From: Streptosporangiaceae bacterium
GTDB taxonomy: Bacteria > Actinomycetota > Actinomycetes > Streptosporangiales > Streptosporangiaceae
DNA: 42,257 nt
Assembly: GCA_025934635.1 (NCBI GenBank)
Contig: JAICWX010000038.1
Coordinates: forward strand, 1 to 42,257
Reading direction: 5' to 3'
A program made the translations under genes and the position numbers. The notes below the pieces were generated by a model. It worked only from the letters and a program-made list of their open reading frames with translations. It was not told the DNA's origin and made no database searches. Positions 7,707 to 14,615 of the stretch are shown here, piece by piece. How positions within the stretch are numbered: the stretch's first letter is position 1; every line of letters begins with the position of its first letter.

Positions 7707-8675
7707 ATGGCTAGCACCCCCACGAGGGACCTGCCGGAGGAGTTCCTGGCCGCGACGCGGAAGAGCCAGGACGCCATGATCCGCGCGATCAGGACCTGGG
7801 TCGAGACGGTCAGGACCGTTACCCCCAAGCTGCCGTCGACGCCGCTCACGGACCGGCTCCCGAAGCTGCCGTCCATCACCGTGCCGTTCGCGGACCGGCT
7901 GCCCACTCCGGAAGACGTCGTGGCCACTGGCTATGACTTCGCCGAGCAGCTGCTCGCGGTCCAGCGCAAGTTCGCCGAGGACCTGCTGGCGGCCACCGAG
8001 CCGCTGATCCCGGGCAACGGCAAGCGCACCTGGCAGGACGCGACCAGGGGTGATGCCGCCGCGGCCGCCCAGCAGACCGCCGCCGCCGCGAAGACCGCGG
8101 TCACCGGCACCGTCCACGCCGCCGAGAAGGCCGTCGCCGAAGTCGCGCCGAAGCCCCCGGTCACCAAGACCGCACCCAAGACCGCACCCAAGGCCGCCGA
8201 CATCACCCCGGTGCCCGCTCCCAAGACGCCAGCTGCGACCACCGCCAGCGCTCCTAAGCCCCCCGCGACAACTGCGCCCAAGGCCCCGGCCGCCACGAGC
8301 GCCCCGAGCACCCCGAAGGGCCCCGCGGCAACCGCCCGCGTGGATGCCCCGGCCGCCACCAGCGTCCCCAAGGCCCCCACGGCAACCGCGCCCAAGGCCC
8401 CGGCCGCTAAGGCCGCGCCCAAGCCGGCGACCCCGAAGGCTGCGGCCCCCAAGGCCGCTGCTAAGAAGCCCGCCGCGCCGAAACCCGCCGCGCCTTCGAA
8501 GCCCGCGGCTCCCAAGGCCGACGCCAAGCCCGCGTCCCCGAAGCCCGCGGCCCCGAAGCCGGCTGCCGCGAAGCCCACTGCCGCGAAGCTCGCTGCCCCG
8601 AAGGCCGCGGCCCCCAAGAGCGCCCAGAAGACGGCCGCTCCGCGCCGCGCGCCCAAGGACACCGGCACCAACTGA
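7707..8675 (+). CDS. phasin/HbhA-like protein with long Ala-Pro-Lys-rich tail
   Basis: The second of two in-frame ATGs is chosen: AGGAGG at 7694-7699 is 7 nt from 7707 but only 1 nt from 7701, and the start MAST then matches both paralogues. The product has 322 residues. Residues 1 to about 100 are a helical phasin-like domain sharing DRLPxPxDVVAxGYDFAEQLLxxQRKFA with the two downstream genes; a duplicated PKLPS...DRLP stretch lengthens its middle. The remaining 210 or so residues are almost only Ala, Pro, Lys and Thr, like the tails of histone H1-like proteins and mycobacterial HbhA. Such tails bind polyanions (DNA, heparin-like glycans). Function here is unknown: granule coat, nucleoid or surface protein are all possible. 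Confidence 0.8.
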   Translation: MASTPTRDLPEEFLAATRKSQDAMIRAIRTWVETVRTVTPKLPSTPLTDRLPKLPSITVPFADRLPTPEDVVATGYDFAEQLLAVQRKFAEDLLAATEPLIPGNGKRTWQDATRGDAAAAAQQTAAAAKTAVTGTVHAAEKAVAEVAPKPPVTKTAPKTAPKAADITPVPAPKTPAATTASAPKPPATTAPKAPAATSAPSTPKGPAATARVDAPAATSVPKAPTATAPKAPAAKAAPKPATPKAAAPKAAAKKPAAPKPAAPSKPAAPKADAKPASPKPAAPKPAAAKPTAAKLAAPKAAAPKSAQKTAAPRRAPKDTGTN

Positions 8676-8712
8676 GGCGCCAGGCCGCTCCGCGATCGCG
8701 CCGCAAAATAAA

Positions 8713-8760
8713 CCAAGCAAAACTGCTTGACTTACCAAGCAATGCTTGCTAAAGTTAGCA
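8713..8760 (+). promoter_or_regulatory. Conserved promoter/operator, copy 2 of 3
   Basis: CCAAGC (8713) and GCTTG form the upstream dyad; the -35 box is TTGACT (8727-8732), the spacer 17 bp and the -10 box TAAAGT (8750-8755). The spacer itself contains a second dyad, CCAAGC-AA-TGCTTG. The 3' block ATGCTTGCTAAAGTTAGC differs from copy 1 by one base. Confidence 0.8.
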
Positions 8761-8785
8761 GTAGACCAACCAGGAGGCACAGACA

Positions 8786-9100
8786 ATGGCCAGCACCACC
8801 AGCACCCAGCAGGAACTGCAGGACCAGTTCCTCGCCACCGTCCGCAAGGGCCAGGAGATCGCTCTCGACGCCATCCGGACGATGGTGGACACCATCCAGA
8901 ACATCACCCCCAGGATCCCCTCGGTGGACCTGCCGTTCGCGGACCGGCTGCCCAAGCCGCAGGACGTCGTGGCCAGCGGCTACGACTTCGCGGAGCAGCT
9001 GCTCACCAGCCAGCGCAAGTTCGCGGACGAGGTCGTGAAGGCCGCCGCCCCGCTGCTGCCCGGCAAGACCGAAGGCGCGCCGAAGGCTGCCGCCAAGTAA
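8786..9100 (+). CDS. phasin/HbhA-like small protein (paralogue 2)
   Basis: A 104-residue protein starting MASTTSTQQEL, with AGGAGG 8 nt before the ATG. It consists of the helical domain alone: an amphipathic N-terminal helix (about 8-40), a Pro-containing hinge (TPRIPSVDLPFADRLPKPQDVV) and a second helix with GYDFAEQLLTSQRKFADEVV. The end GAPKAAAK is a remnant or seed of the Lys/Ala/Pro tail seen in paralogue 1. No signal peptide or membrane segment is present, so it is probably cytoplasmic. Phasins coat polyhydroxyalkanoate granules, but no PHA genes are in the window, so that role is only suggested by the fold-like pattern. Confidence 0.82.
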   Translation: MASTTSTQQELQDQFLATVRKGQEIALDAIRTMVDTIQNITPRIPSVDLPFADRLPKPQDVVASGYDFAEQLLTSQRKFADEVVKAAAPLLPGKTEGAPKAAAK

Positions 9101-9158
9101 GCGACGAAGATCAGGGGTTGCGCCGCAAGCGCAGACCAAGCGCAGACCAAGCACAGAG

Positions 9159-9203
9159 AGTGCGCGGTCGTTCCGGACCACCGGAGCGGCCGCGCACTTC
9201 TGT
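9159..9203 (+). terminator. Strong hairpin terminator after phasin-like gene 2
   Basis: Arms 9159-9176 and 9181-9198 pair over 18 bp with two G-U pairs around an ACCA loop, followed by TTCTGT. It lies 58 bp after the stop of paralogue 2. Two direct copies of GCAGACCAAGC-like sequence sit just before the stem. Confidence 0.75.
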
Positions 9204-9228
9204 ATGCCGCCTCCCGCATCAAGCCGCG

Positions 9229-9322
9229 GCACCCCGCAGCCCGCGCCACCCCGCAGCCCGCGCCACCCCGCGCCCCGCGCCACCCCGCGCCCCCGCATCA
9301 AGCGGCGCCACCCCGCGCCCCG
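9229..9322 (+). repeat. 17-bp C-rich tandem array, about 5 units
   Basis: Units GCCACCCCGCGCCCCGC begin at 9229 (16 bp), 9245, 9262, 9279 (18 bp) and, after an 8-bp interruption, about 9305. They fill the 355-bp gap between the second and third phasin-like genes (9101-9455), which otherwise holds only the terminator and the third promoter. Confidence 0.8.
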
Positions 9323-9382
9323 TATCCGCGCCCCTCGCCAGGCACCCGTGCCGGGCGTCAGGTTCCCCCTCCGCTGCATTCC

Positions 9383-9430
9383 CCAAGCACCTTGCTTGAC
9401 ACTCCAACCGAATGCTTGGTAAACTTAGCA
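9383..9430 (+). promoter_or_regulatory. Conserved promoter/operator, copy 3 of 3
   Basis: CCAAGC-N6-GCTTG again overlaps a -35 box TTGACA (9396-9401). The spacer is 18 bp and the -10 box TAAACT (9420-9425), within ATGCTTGGTAAACTTAGC. A CCAA...TTGG dyad lies within the spacer. Confidence 0.8.
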
Positions 9431-9455
9431 CAAGAAATCAAAGAGGAGGCAGCAC

Positions 9456-9755
9456 ATGGCCAGCACGAACACCCCCGTCCAGGGCCTGCAGGACGAGCTA
9501 CTGAACGCCGTCCGCAAGAGCCAGGAGACCGTGGTCGACGCCGTCAAGACGTGGTCCGAGACCGTTCAGTCCATCACCCCGAAGCTCCCGTCGGTGCCCG
9601 TGCCCGGCGCTGACAAGCTGCCCAAGCCGGAAGACCTGGTGGCCGGCGCCTACGACTTCGCCGAGCAGCTGCTCGCCAGCCAGCGCAAGTTCGCTGAGGA
9701 AATCGTCAAGGCGACCGCCCAGCTGATGCCGGGCACCGAGGACACCACCAAGTAA
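9456..9755 (+). CDS. phasin/HbhA-like small protein (paralogue 3)
   Basis: A 99-residue protein starting MASTNTPVQGL behind GAGGAGG. It shares with paralogues 1 and 2 the core VRKSQE..VDAVKTW, the PKLPSVPVPGADKLPKPEDLVAG hinge and AYDFAEQLLASQRKFAEEIVKA, and ends at TEDTTK without a basic tail. The helices are amphipathic and contain no cysteine. The three genes are separately promoted but co-oriented and end in hairpins, so dosage can be set gene by gene. It is the shortest member and may show the minimal functional domain. Confidence 0.82.
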   Translation: MASTNTPVQGLQDELLNAVRKSQETVVDAVKTWSETVQSITPKLPSVPVPGADKLPKPEDLVAGAYDFAEQLLASQRKFAEEIVKATAQLMPGTEDTTK

Positions 9756-9801
9756 GCCAAGGTAAGCCAGCGGCCGGCCCCCGATGCCGAGGCCGCTCCC
9801 T

Positions 9802-9840
9802 ACGCGGCAGCGCCACCCCCGGGCGCTGCCGCGTACTATC
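9802..9840 (+). terminator. Perfect 13-bp stem terminator before XRE gene
   Basis: Arms 9802-9814 and 9822-9834 are exact complements with a 7-nt loop and are followed by ACTATCTTT. It should stop transcription from phasin-like gene 3. It lies only 28 bp before the XRE start, and the TACTAT at its end may double as the XRE -10 box. Confidence 0.75.
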
Positions 9841-9867
9841 TTTAGCAGAACGTTTGAAGGAGGCGCC

Positions 9868-10296
9868 GTGACGGACCCGTGGGAAGCGCAGCGGGAGGTG
9901 CTCGGCGCCTTCATCAAGGAGCAGCGCAAGCGCGCCAACCTCTCCCTCCGCCAGCTGGCCGAGCTGACCAGCCTGTCCAACCCGTACCTGAGCCAGGTCG
10001 AGCGGGGGCTGCACCAGCCGTCAGTCCGGGTACTCAAGGCCCTGTCCGGCGCCCTCAACGTTTCCGCGGAAACGCTGCTCGCCCAGGCCGGCCTGATCGA
10101 CGCGATGGTCCCGTCCGTGGCCAAGGACGACGAAGCCGCCGGCAACGCGGAGCGCACGATCCCCACCACTGAGGAAGCCATCCTCGCCGACCCGCGCCTC
10201 GGCAACGAGCAGAAGGCCGCGCTGATCGCCGTCTACCGCAGCATGCTCGGCCCCCCCAACAGCGCGATCACGAACGGCGCTACCCAGGACGGCTAG
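9868..10296 (+). CDS. XRE-family helix-turn-helix regulator (Rv0474-like context)
   Basis: The GTG at 9868 is chosen because AAGGAGG sits 4 nt upstream and the domain starts soon after; 142 residues. Residues 12-70 form an XRE/Cro-C1 helix-turn-helix: LRQLAELTSLSNPYLSQVERGLHQPSVRVLKALSGALNVS in general form. The C-terminal half is acidic and Ala-rich, ending in a helical segment DPRLGNEQKAALIAVYRSML. In Mycobacterium tuberculosis an XRE-type regulator (Rv0474) lies next to hbhA (Rv0475); the same pairing with HbhA-like proteins here suggests that it controls the three conserved promoters. That control is inference. The sequence upstream shares TTTAGCAGAAC with the 3' part of those promoter blocks. 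Confidence 0.88.
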   Translation: MTDPWEAQREVLGAFIKEQRKRANLSLRQLAELTSLSNPYLSQVERGLHQPSVRVLKALSGALNVSAETLLAQAGLIDAMVPSVAKDDEAAGNAERTIPTTEEAILADPRLGNEQKAALIAVYRSMLGPPNSAITNGATQDG

Positions 10297-10328
10297 CCGC
10301 TTGTGCAGGCCAGCGCCGCCCGTCAGGA

Positions 10329-11174
10329 CTAGCTAGCCGCCTCCACCACGTGCCGCAGCAGCATCGCCGTGGTCACCGGCCCGACCCCGCCCGGCACCGG
10401 GCTCAGCGCCCCCGCCACCGACGCCACCGCCGGATCCACATCCCCCGTCATGCCGCCGTCCGCCGTGGCATTAGTCCCCACATCCACCACGACGGCACCC
10501 GGCGCAACATGAGCAGGCCCGATCAGCCCCGCCCGCCCCGCCGCCACCACGAGCACCTCGGCCGATGAGGTAACCGCGGCCAGGTCCGCGGTCCGCGAGT
10601 GGCACACCGTCACGGTCGCATCCCGGGCCAGCAGCAGTTGTGCCACCGGCTTGCCCACCACCGCCGAACGTCCCACCACCACCGCCCGCCGCCCGCTCAA
10701 CGCCACCCGGTGGTAATCCAGGAGCGCCAGCACCGCCGCCGCCGTCGCCGGCGCGAAGGCCGGCAGCCCGGTCAGCAGCCGCCCCAGCGAGACCGGATTC
10801 GCCCCGTCCACATCCTTGACAGGATCGATCCCGCCGGCCAGGTCGGCCAGCCGCGCCCCGGCCGGCAGCGGCGTCTGCAGCAGGATCCCGTGCACCACCG
10901 GGTTGCCGTTCAGCGCGGCCAGCGTCCCGCGGATACCGGAAACGGCCGCCGCCGGGGCCACCGCGCTCAGGTCGGTGACGTCGCAGGCGATCCCGGCCCG
11001 GGCCGTCGCCCGCTCCAGCGACCGGACGTACCAGGCGCTGCCCTCGTCGGCGGTGGCGATGATCACTGCCAGCCGTGGCGGCTGCCCCGCCGCGGCCAGC
11101 TCAGCCGCCCGCTCCGCCACCGACGCCCTGACCGAAGCGGCCAGTTCCCGTCCGGAAAGCAGCACCGCGCTCAT
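10329..11174 (-). CDS. folD: FolD-like methylene-THF dehydrogenase, catalytic Lys absent
   Basis: The start at 11174 overlaps the stop of the upstream cyclohydrolase gene (ATGA), giving 281 residues. FolD landmarks are present: ILLQTPLPAG (Gln100), DPVKDVDGANP (Asp121/123), the NADP-binding VVGRSAVVGKPVAQLL and the end PVPGGVGPVTTAMLL. However, the YxxxK motif, whose Lys serves cyclohydrolase chemistry (Lys54 in E. coli numbering), reads YVRSL (Tyr49, Leu53). The usual PCTP is replaced by APATA at 141-145. The protein is therefore probably a dehydrogenase with little or no cyclohydrolase activity. Its coupled neighbour belongs to a cyclohydrolase family, which fits a division of labour. Confidence 0.88.
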   Translation of the reverse strand: MSAVLLSGRELAASVRASVAERAAELAAAGQPPRLAVIIATADEGSAWYVRSLERATARAGIACDVTDLSAVAPAAAVSGIRGTLAALNGNPVVHGILLQTPLPAGARLADLAGGIDPVKDVDGANPVSLGRLLTGLPAFAPATAAAVLALLDYHRVALSGRRAVVVGRSAVVGKPVAQLLLARDATVTVCHSRTADLAAVTSSAEVLVVAAGRAGLIGPAHVAPGAVVVDVGTNATADGGMTGDVDPAVASVAGALSPVPGGVGPVTTAMLLRHVVEAAS

Positions 11175-11773
11175 CGGGTGATCTCCGCCCGGACCGCCGC
11201 CACGATCGCCTCGGCCGGCTCGGTGACCGTACCGGCCAGCCACACCGTCTCCGCGAGCTCGTCCCGCAGCGCCGGGTCGGTGATCCCGCGCAGGTTGACC
11301 TCGATGTTGAGCCGCGCCGTGACCGCGGCGGCGCGGGCCGCCTCGGCCGCCGCGCCCACGTCGGTGATCACATTCCGGTTCCCGCCCGTCAGCAGGGTCT
11401 GGGCCAGCTGGATCAGCCGCGGTGTCATCCGCACCACGCCGGCCGGCGGCCGCGCCGCCCCGGCCAGCGCCACGCCGATCGCCGAAGACCGCCCCGGATC
11501 CGAACGAGGCAGCTGATACGCCTCGGCCACCGCGCCGAACGCGGTCGCGTCCGCCTCGGCCAGCTCCAGTGCCCGGGAACGCAGCCCATCCAGTTCCACG
11601 ACCATCCGCCCCATCAGCGATGCATCATAACGAGCCCCGTCGCTGTACCGGGCGACCATGGCCAGCAGCGCCGCGGCCTGCGCGGCGTGCAGCGCGGCGG
11701 TGGCCCCGCCGCCCGGGGCCGGGACGCGCGCGGCCAGCTGGTCCAGGAAGGCGGCGATCGTGTCGTCACGCAT
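11171..11773 (-). CDS. cyclodeaminase/cyclohydrolase family protein (FTCD-C / Fch type)
   Basis: A 200-residue all-helical protein with the family start IAAFLDQLAARVPAPGGGATAALHAAQAAALL and the region LIQLAQTLLTGGNRNVITDVGAAAEAARAAAVTARLNIEVNL. The family includes the C-terminal cyclodeaminase domain of FTCD and stand-alone methenyl-tetrahydrofolate cyclohydrolases (Fch/FchA). It is first in a two-gene minus-strand operon and overlaps the FolD-like gene by ATGA. With a FolD lacking the catalytic Lys next door, methenyl-THF cyclohydrolase is the most likely activity (inference). A 44-bp gap separates it from divergent csoR. Confidence 0.88.
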   Translation of the reverse strand: MRDDTIAAFLDQLAARVPAPGGGATAALHAAQAAALLAMVARYSDGARYDASLMGRMVVELDGLRSRALELAEADATAFGAVAEAYQLPRSDPGRSSAIGVALAGAARPPAGVVRMTPRLIQLAQTLLTGGNRNVITDVGAAAEAARAAAVTARLNIEVNLRGITDPALRDELAETVWLAGTVTEPAEAIVAAVRAEITR

Positions 11774-11782
11774 GCCGCGAGG

Positions 11783-11820
11783 TTACCCTGGTCAGCACAA
11801 ACGCTTACAGTTAAATCATG
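11783..11820 (+). promoter_or_regulatory. Putative leaderless promoter of csoR
   Basis: TACAGT (11806-11811) ends 6 nt before the ATG at 11818, and a weak -35 TTACCC (11783-11788) lies 17 bp upstream. No Shine-Dalgarno precedes the ATG, so a leaderless transcript is likely. The -35 match is poor. Confidence 0.5.
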
Positions 11821-12099
11821 CGCGGCTATACGCAGGACAAAGACGCTTACCTCAAGCGCCTACGCCGGATCGAGGGCCAGGTGCGGGGGCTCCAGCGCAT
11901 GGTGGACGACGACACCTACTGCATCGACATCCTCACCCAGGTCTCCGCCGTGACCCGGGCCCTGCAGGCGGTCGCCCTGGGCCTGGTCGAGGACCACCTC
12001 GGCCACTGCGTGACGCAGGCCATCGAGGCCGGCGGCCCCGAGGCCGACGCCAAGGTGAAGGAAGCCTCCGAAGCCATCGCCCGCCTTGTCCGCTCCTGA
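11818..12099 (+). CDS. csoR: CsoR-family copper-sensing repressor
   Basis: A 93-residue DUF156/CsoR protein. The Cu(I) ligand set is present: Cys35 (TYCIDIL), then His60 and Cys64 (DHLGHC), the C...HxxxC pattern that separates CsoR from RcnR/FrmR relatives. RLRRIEGQVRGLQRMV is the DNA-contacting helix. Apo-CsoR tetramers bind GC dyads and release DNA on Cu(I) binding. The gene overlaps the start of a glucosidase gene by 14 bp. Likely targets are the four ATACCC...GGGT palindromes at 14616-14704; no clear copy precedes csoR itself. Confidence 0.93.
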   Translation: MRGYTQDKDAYLKRLRRIEGQVRGLQRMVDDDTYCIDILTQVSAVTRALQAVALGLVEDHLGHCVTQAIEAGGPEADAKVKEASEAIARLVRS

Positions 12100-13807
12100 A
12101 ACAGCACCCGGCGACTGGCACCGCTGGGTCGTCTACCAGGTCTACCCCCGCAGCTTCGCCGACTCCAGCCAAGACGGCATCGGCGACCTCCGCGGCGTCC
12201 TCCAGCACGTCGACTACCTGTACCGCCTCGGCGTCGACGTCCTGTGGCTGTCCCCGGTCTACCGGTCGCCGATGGACGACAACGGCTACGACATCAGCGA
12301 CTACACCGACGTCGACCCCCTGTTCGGGACCCTCGCCGACCTCGACGAGCTCATAACGGAGCTGCACCGAAGAAACATGAAGCTCGTCATGGACCTGGTG
12401 GTCAACCACACCTCCGACGAGCACCCCTGGTTCACCGAGTCCCGCTCCAGCCGCGATAACCCGAAAAGAGACTGGTACTGGTGGCGCGACCCCCGCCCGG
12501 GCGCCGTCCCCGGCACCCCCGGCGCCGAGCCCGCCAACTGGGAGTCGTTCTTCTCCGGCCCCGCCTGGACCTGGGACGAGAAGACCGGCCAGTACTACCT
12601 GCACCTGTTCTCCGTCAAGCAGCCCGACCTGAACTGGGAGAACCCCGAGGTCCGGCAGGCCGTCTACGCGATGATGCGGTGGTGGCTGGACCGCGGCGTG
12701 GACGGCTTCCGCATGGACGTCATCAACATGATCAGCAAGAACGTGAAACTGCCGGACACCACGCCCCGCCCCGGCTCCCCGTACGGCCCGGCCGGCCAGT
12801 ACTTCATCAGCGGCCCCCGCAACCACGAGTTCCTGCAGGAGATGTACCGCGAGGTCTTCGCCGGCCGTGACGCGCATGTTCTCACCGTGGGCGAGATGCC
12901 CGGCGTCACCATCGAAGACGGCATCAAGTTCACCGATCCGGCCCGGCATGAGCTGGACATGGTCTTCCAGTTCCAGCATGTCTCCCTCGACATCGGCACC
13001 AGCAAGTTCGACCCGGTGCCCCTGGAGCTGCCCAAGCTGAAAGCCTCGATGGCCGCCTGGCAAAAAGGCATGGCCGAACGAGGATGGAATTCCCTCTACT
13101 TCAGCAATCACGACCAGCCGCGTTCGCTGTCCCGGTTCGGCGACGACAGCCCGGCCCACCGGGTGGCCTCCGCGAAGACGCTCGCCACGGTCCTGCACCT
13201 GCACCGCGGCACGCCGTTCGTGTACCAGGGCGACGAGCTCGGCATGGCCAACTCGCCGTTCACGGTGATCACCGACTACCGCGACATCGAGGCCCTGCGC
13301 TTCTACGCCGAGGCGACCGAACGCGGCGACGACCTGGCCGCGCTGCTGCTGGCCATGGCCAAGATGAGCCGTGACCAGGCCCGGACCCCGGTCCAATGGG
13401 ACGCCTCCCCGGGAGCCGGCTTCACCGCCGGCACGCCCTGGCTGGCCGTCAACCCCGACCACGTGACCGTCAACGCGGCCGCCCAGGAAGACGACCCCGG
13501 CTCGGTCTTCGCCCACTACCGCCGCCTGATCGACCTGCGCCACTCCGACCCCGTAGTCACCGACGGCGACTTCGAGCTCCTGCTCCCCGACCACCCCGCC
13601 GTCTGGGCCTTCCTCCGCCGCACCCCAGACGCCGAACTCCTCGTCGCCGCCAACTTCTCCGCCGACCCGGCCGACGTCAGCCTGCCGCTCGACCACGCCT
13701 GGTCAGCCGCCGAAGTGGTGCTGAGCAGCCACCCCGACGCCCCGCAGCCGCCGGCGCCCGCCCTGAGCCTCCGCCCCTGGGAGTCCGCCGTCTGGCGTCT
13801 CGGCTAA
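12086..13807 (+). CDS. GH13 alpha-glucosidase / oligo-1,6-glucosidase
   Basis: The TTG at 12086, overlapping csoR, gives 573 residues beginning just before the conserved WWVVYQVYPRSF-type start (here HRWVVYQVYPRSFADSSQDGIGDL). Catalytic residues of family GH13 are visible: nucleophile Asp211 (GFRMDVINM), acid/base Glu270 (TVGEMPG) and Asp343 (SNHDQPR); the NHTSDEHPWF motif lies at about 107-116. Substrates are short alpha-glucans such as maltose, isomaltose or trehalose-derived sugars. There is no signal peptide, so it is cytoplasmic. Why it is coupled to csoR is unclear; the overlap implies co-transcription even though a copper link is not obvious. Confidence 0.93.
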   Translation: MSAPETAPGDWHRWVVYQVYPRSFADSSQDGIGDLRGVLQHVDYLYRLGVDVLWLSPVYRSPMDDNGYDISDYTDVDPLFGTLADLDELITELHRRNMKLVMDLVVNHTSDEHPWFTESRSSRDNPKRDWYWWRDPRPGAVPGTPGAEPANWESFFSGPAWTWDEKTGQYYLHLFSVKQPDLNWENPEVRQAVYAMMRWWLDRGVDGFRMDVINMISKNVKLPDTTPRPGSPYGPAGQYFISGPRNHEFLQEMYREVFAGRDAHVLTVGEMPGVTIEDGIKFTDPARHELDMVFQFQHVSLDIGTSKFDPVPLELPKLKASMAAWQKGMAERGWNSLYFSNHDQPRSLSRFGDDSPAHRVASAKTLATVLHLHRGTPFVYQGDELGMANSPFTVITDYRDIEALRFYAEATERGDDLAALLLAMAKMSRDQARTPVQWDASPGAGFTAGTPWLAVNPDHVTVNAAAQEDDPGSVFAHYRRLIDLRHSDPVVTDGDFELLLPDHPAVWAFLRRTPDAELLVAANFSADPADVSLPLDHAWSAAEVVLSSHPDAPQPPAPALSLRPWESAVWRLG

Positions 13808-13889
13808 CTTTCCCCGCCCGCGACCGTCCATTTCCGGCCCGCCGGTTCGTCGTCCCTGTGAGAGTCCCCATCCCACAGGAGGTTCCGCG

Positions 13890-14612
13890 ATGACTCTTCC
13901 CGATGTCGTATCCCGCGAGCAGTGGCTCGAGGCCCGGCAGCGGCTGCTGGCCCAGGAAAAAGAGCTGACCCTCAGGCACGACGAGCTCAACGCCACCCGG
14001 CGGCGGCTGCCCATGGTCAAGGTGGACAAGGAGTACGTGTTCGACGGCCCGGACGGCAAGGTCACCCTCAGCGACCTGTTCGGGGACAAGCGCCAGCTGA
14101 TCGTGCAGCACGTGATGTTCGGCCCGGACTGGGACCAGCCCTGCCCGGGCTGCTCGGCCGCCATCGAGGAGCTCTCCCCGGGCGTGCTCGGCCACGTCGC
14201 CTCCCGCGACACCGCGTTCGTGCTGGCCTCCCGCGCCCCGTACGGCAAGATCGAGGCGAAGGCCAAGGAACGCGGCTGGGATGTGCCCTGGTATTCCGCC
14301 GACGGCAGCGACTTCAATTACGACTACCAGGTCTCGCTGGATGCCGAACGCGGTCAGCGCGACTACAACTACCGCGCCGAGCCCGGCCTGCTCGGCGGCG
14401 ACCGGTCGGCCGAGATGCCCGGCTACAGCTGCTTCCTGCGCGACGGCGACGAGATCTTCCACACCTACTCCGCCTTCGCCCGCGGCACCGAATACGTGGG
14501 GAACGCCTACACCTTCCTGGACATGACCGCGCTCGGCCGCCAGGAGGACTGGGAGGAGCCCAAGGGCCGCAGTAATGCGACCCGGGGCGGTGACCCCACG
14601 TTCACCAGCTGA
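13890..14612 (+). CDS. DUF899 family thioredoxin-like protein
   Basis: A 240-residue DUF899 protein behind AGGAGG 9 nt from the ATG. A helical N-terminus (VSREQWLEARQRLLAQEKELT) leads to a thioredoxin-like core with HVMFGPDWDQPCPGCSAA; Cys85 and Cys88 form a CxxC pair. The C-terminal part (DYNYRAEPGLLGGDRSAEMPGYSCFLRDGDEIFHTYSAFARGTE) is diagnostic of the family. The biochemical role of DUF899 is not established; a thiol-redox or metal-handling function is plausible given the CPGC motif and the csoR/copA surroundings. It is separated from the glucosidase by 82 bp. Confidence 0.9.
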   Translation: MTLPDVVSREQWLEARQRLLAQEKELTLRHDELNATRRRLPMVKVDKEYVFDGPDGKVTLSDLFGDKRQLIVQHVMFGPDWDQPCPGCSAAIEELSPGVLGHVASRDTAFVLASRAPYGKIEAKAKERGWDVPWYSADGSDFNYDYQVSLDAERGQRDYNYRAEPGLLGGDRSAEMPGYSCFLRDGDEIFHTYSAFARGTEYVGNAYTFLDMTALGRQEDWEEPKGRSNATRGGDPTFTS

Positions 14613-14615
14613 AAG

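Noticed and set aside
7692..8786. 364-codon minus-strand frame opposite phasin-like gene 1 (Gly/Arg/Leu repeats)
   Set aside because: It is the antisense of the Ala-Pro-Lys tail; the plus strand has a Shine-Dalgarno, a promoter and two paralogues, the minus strand has none.
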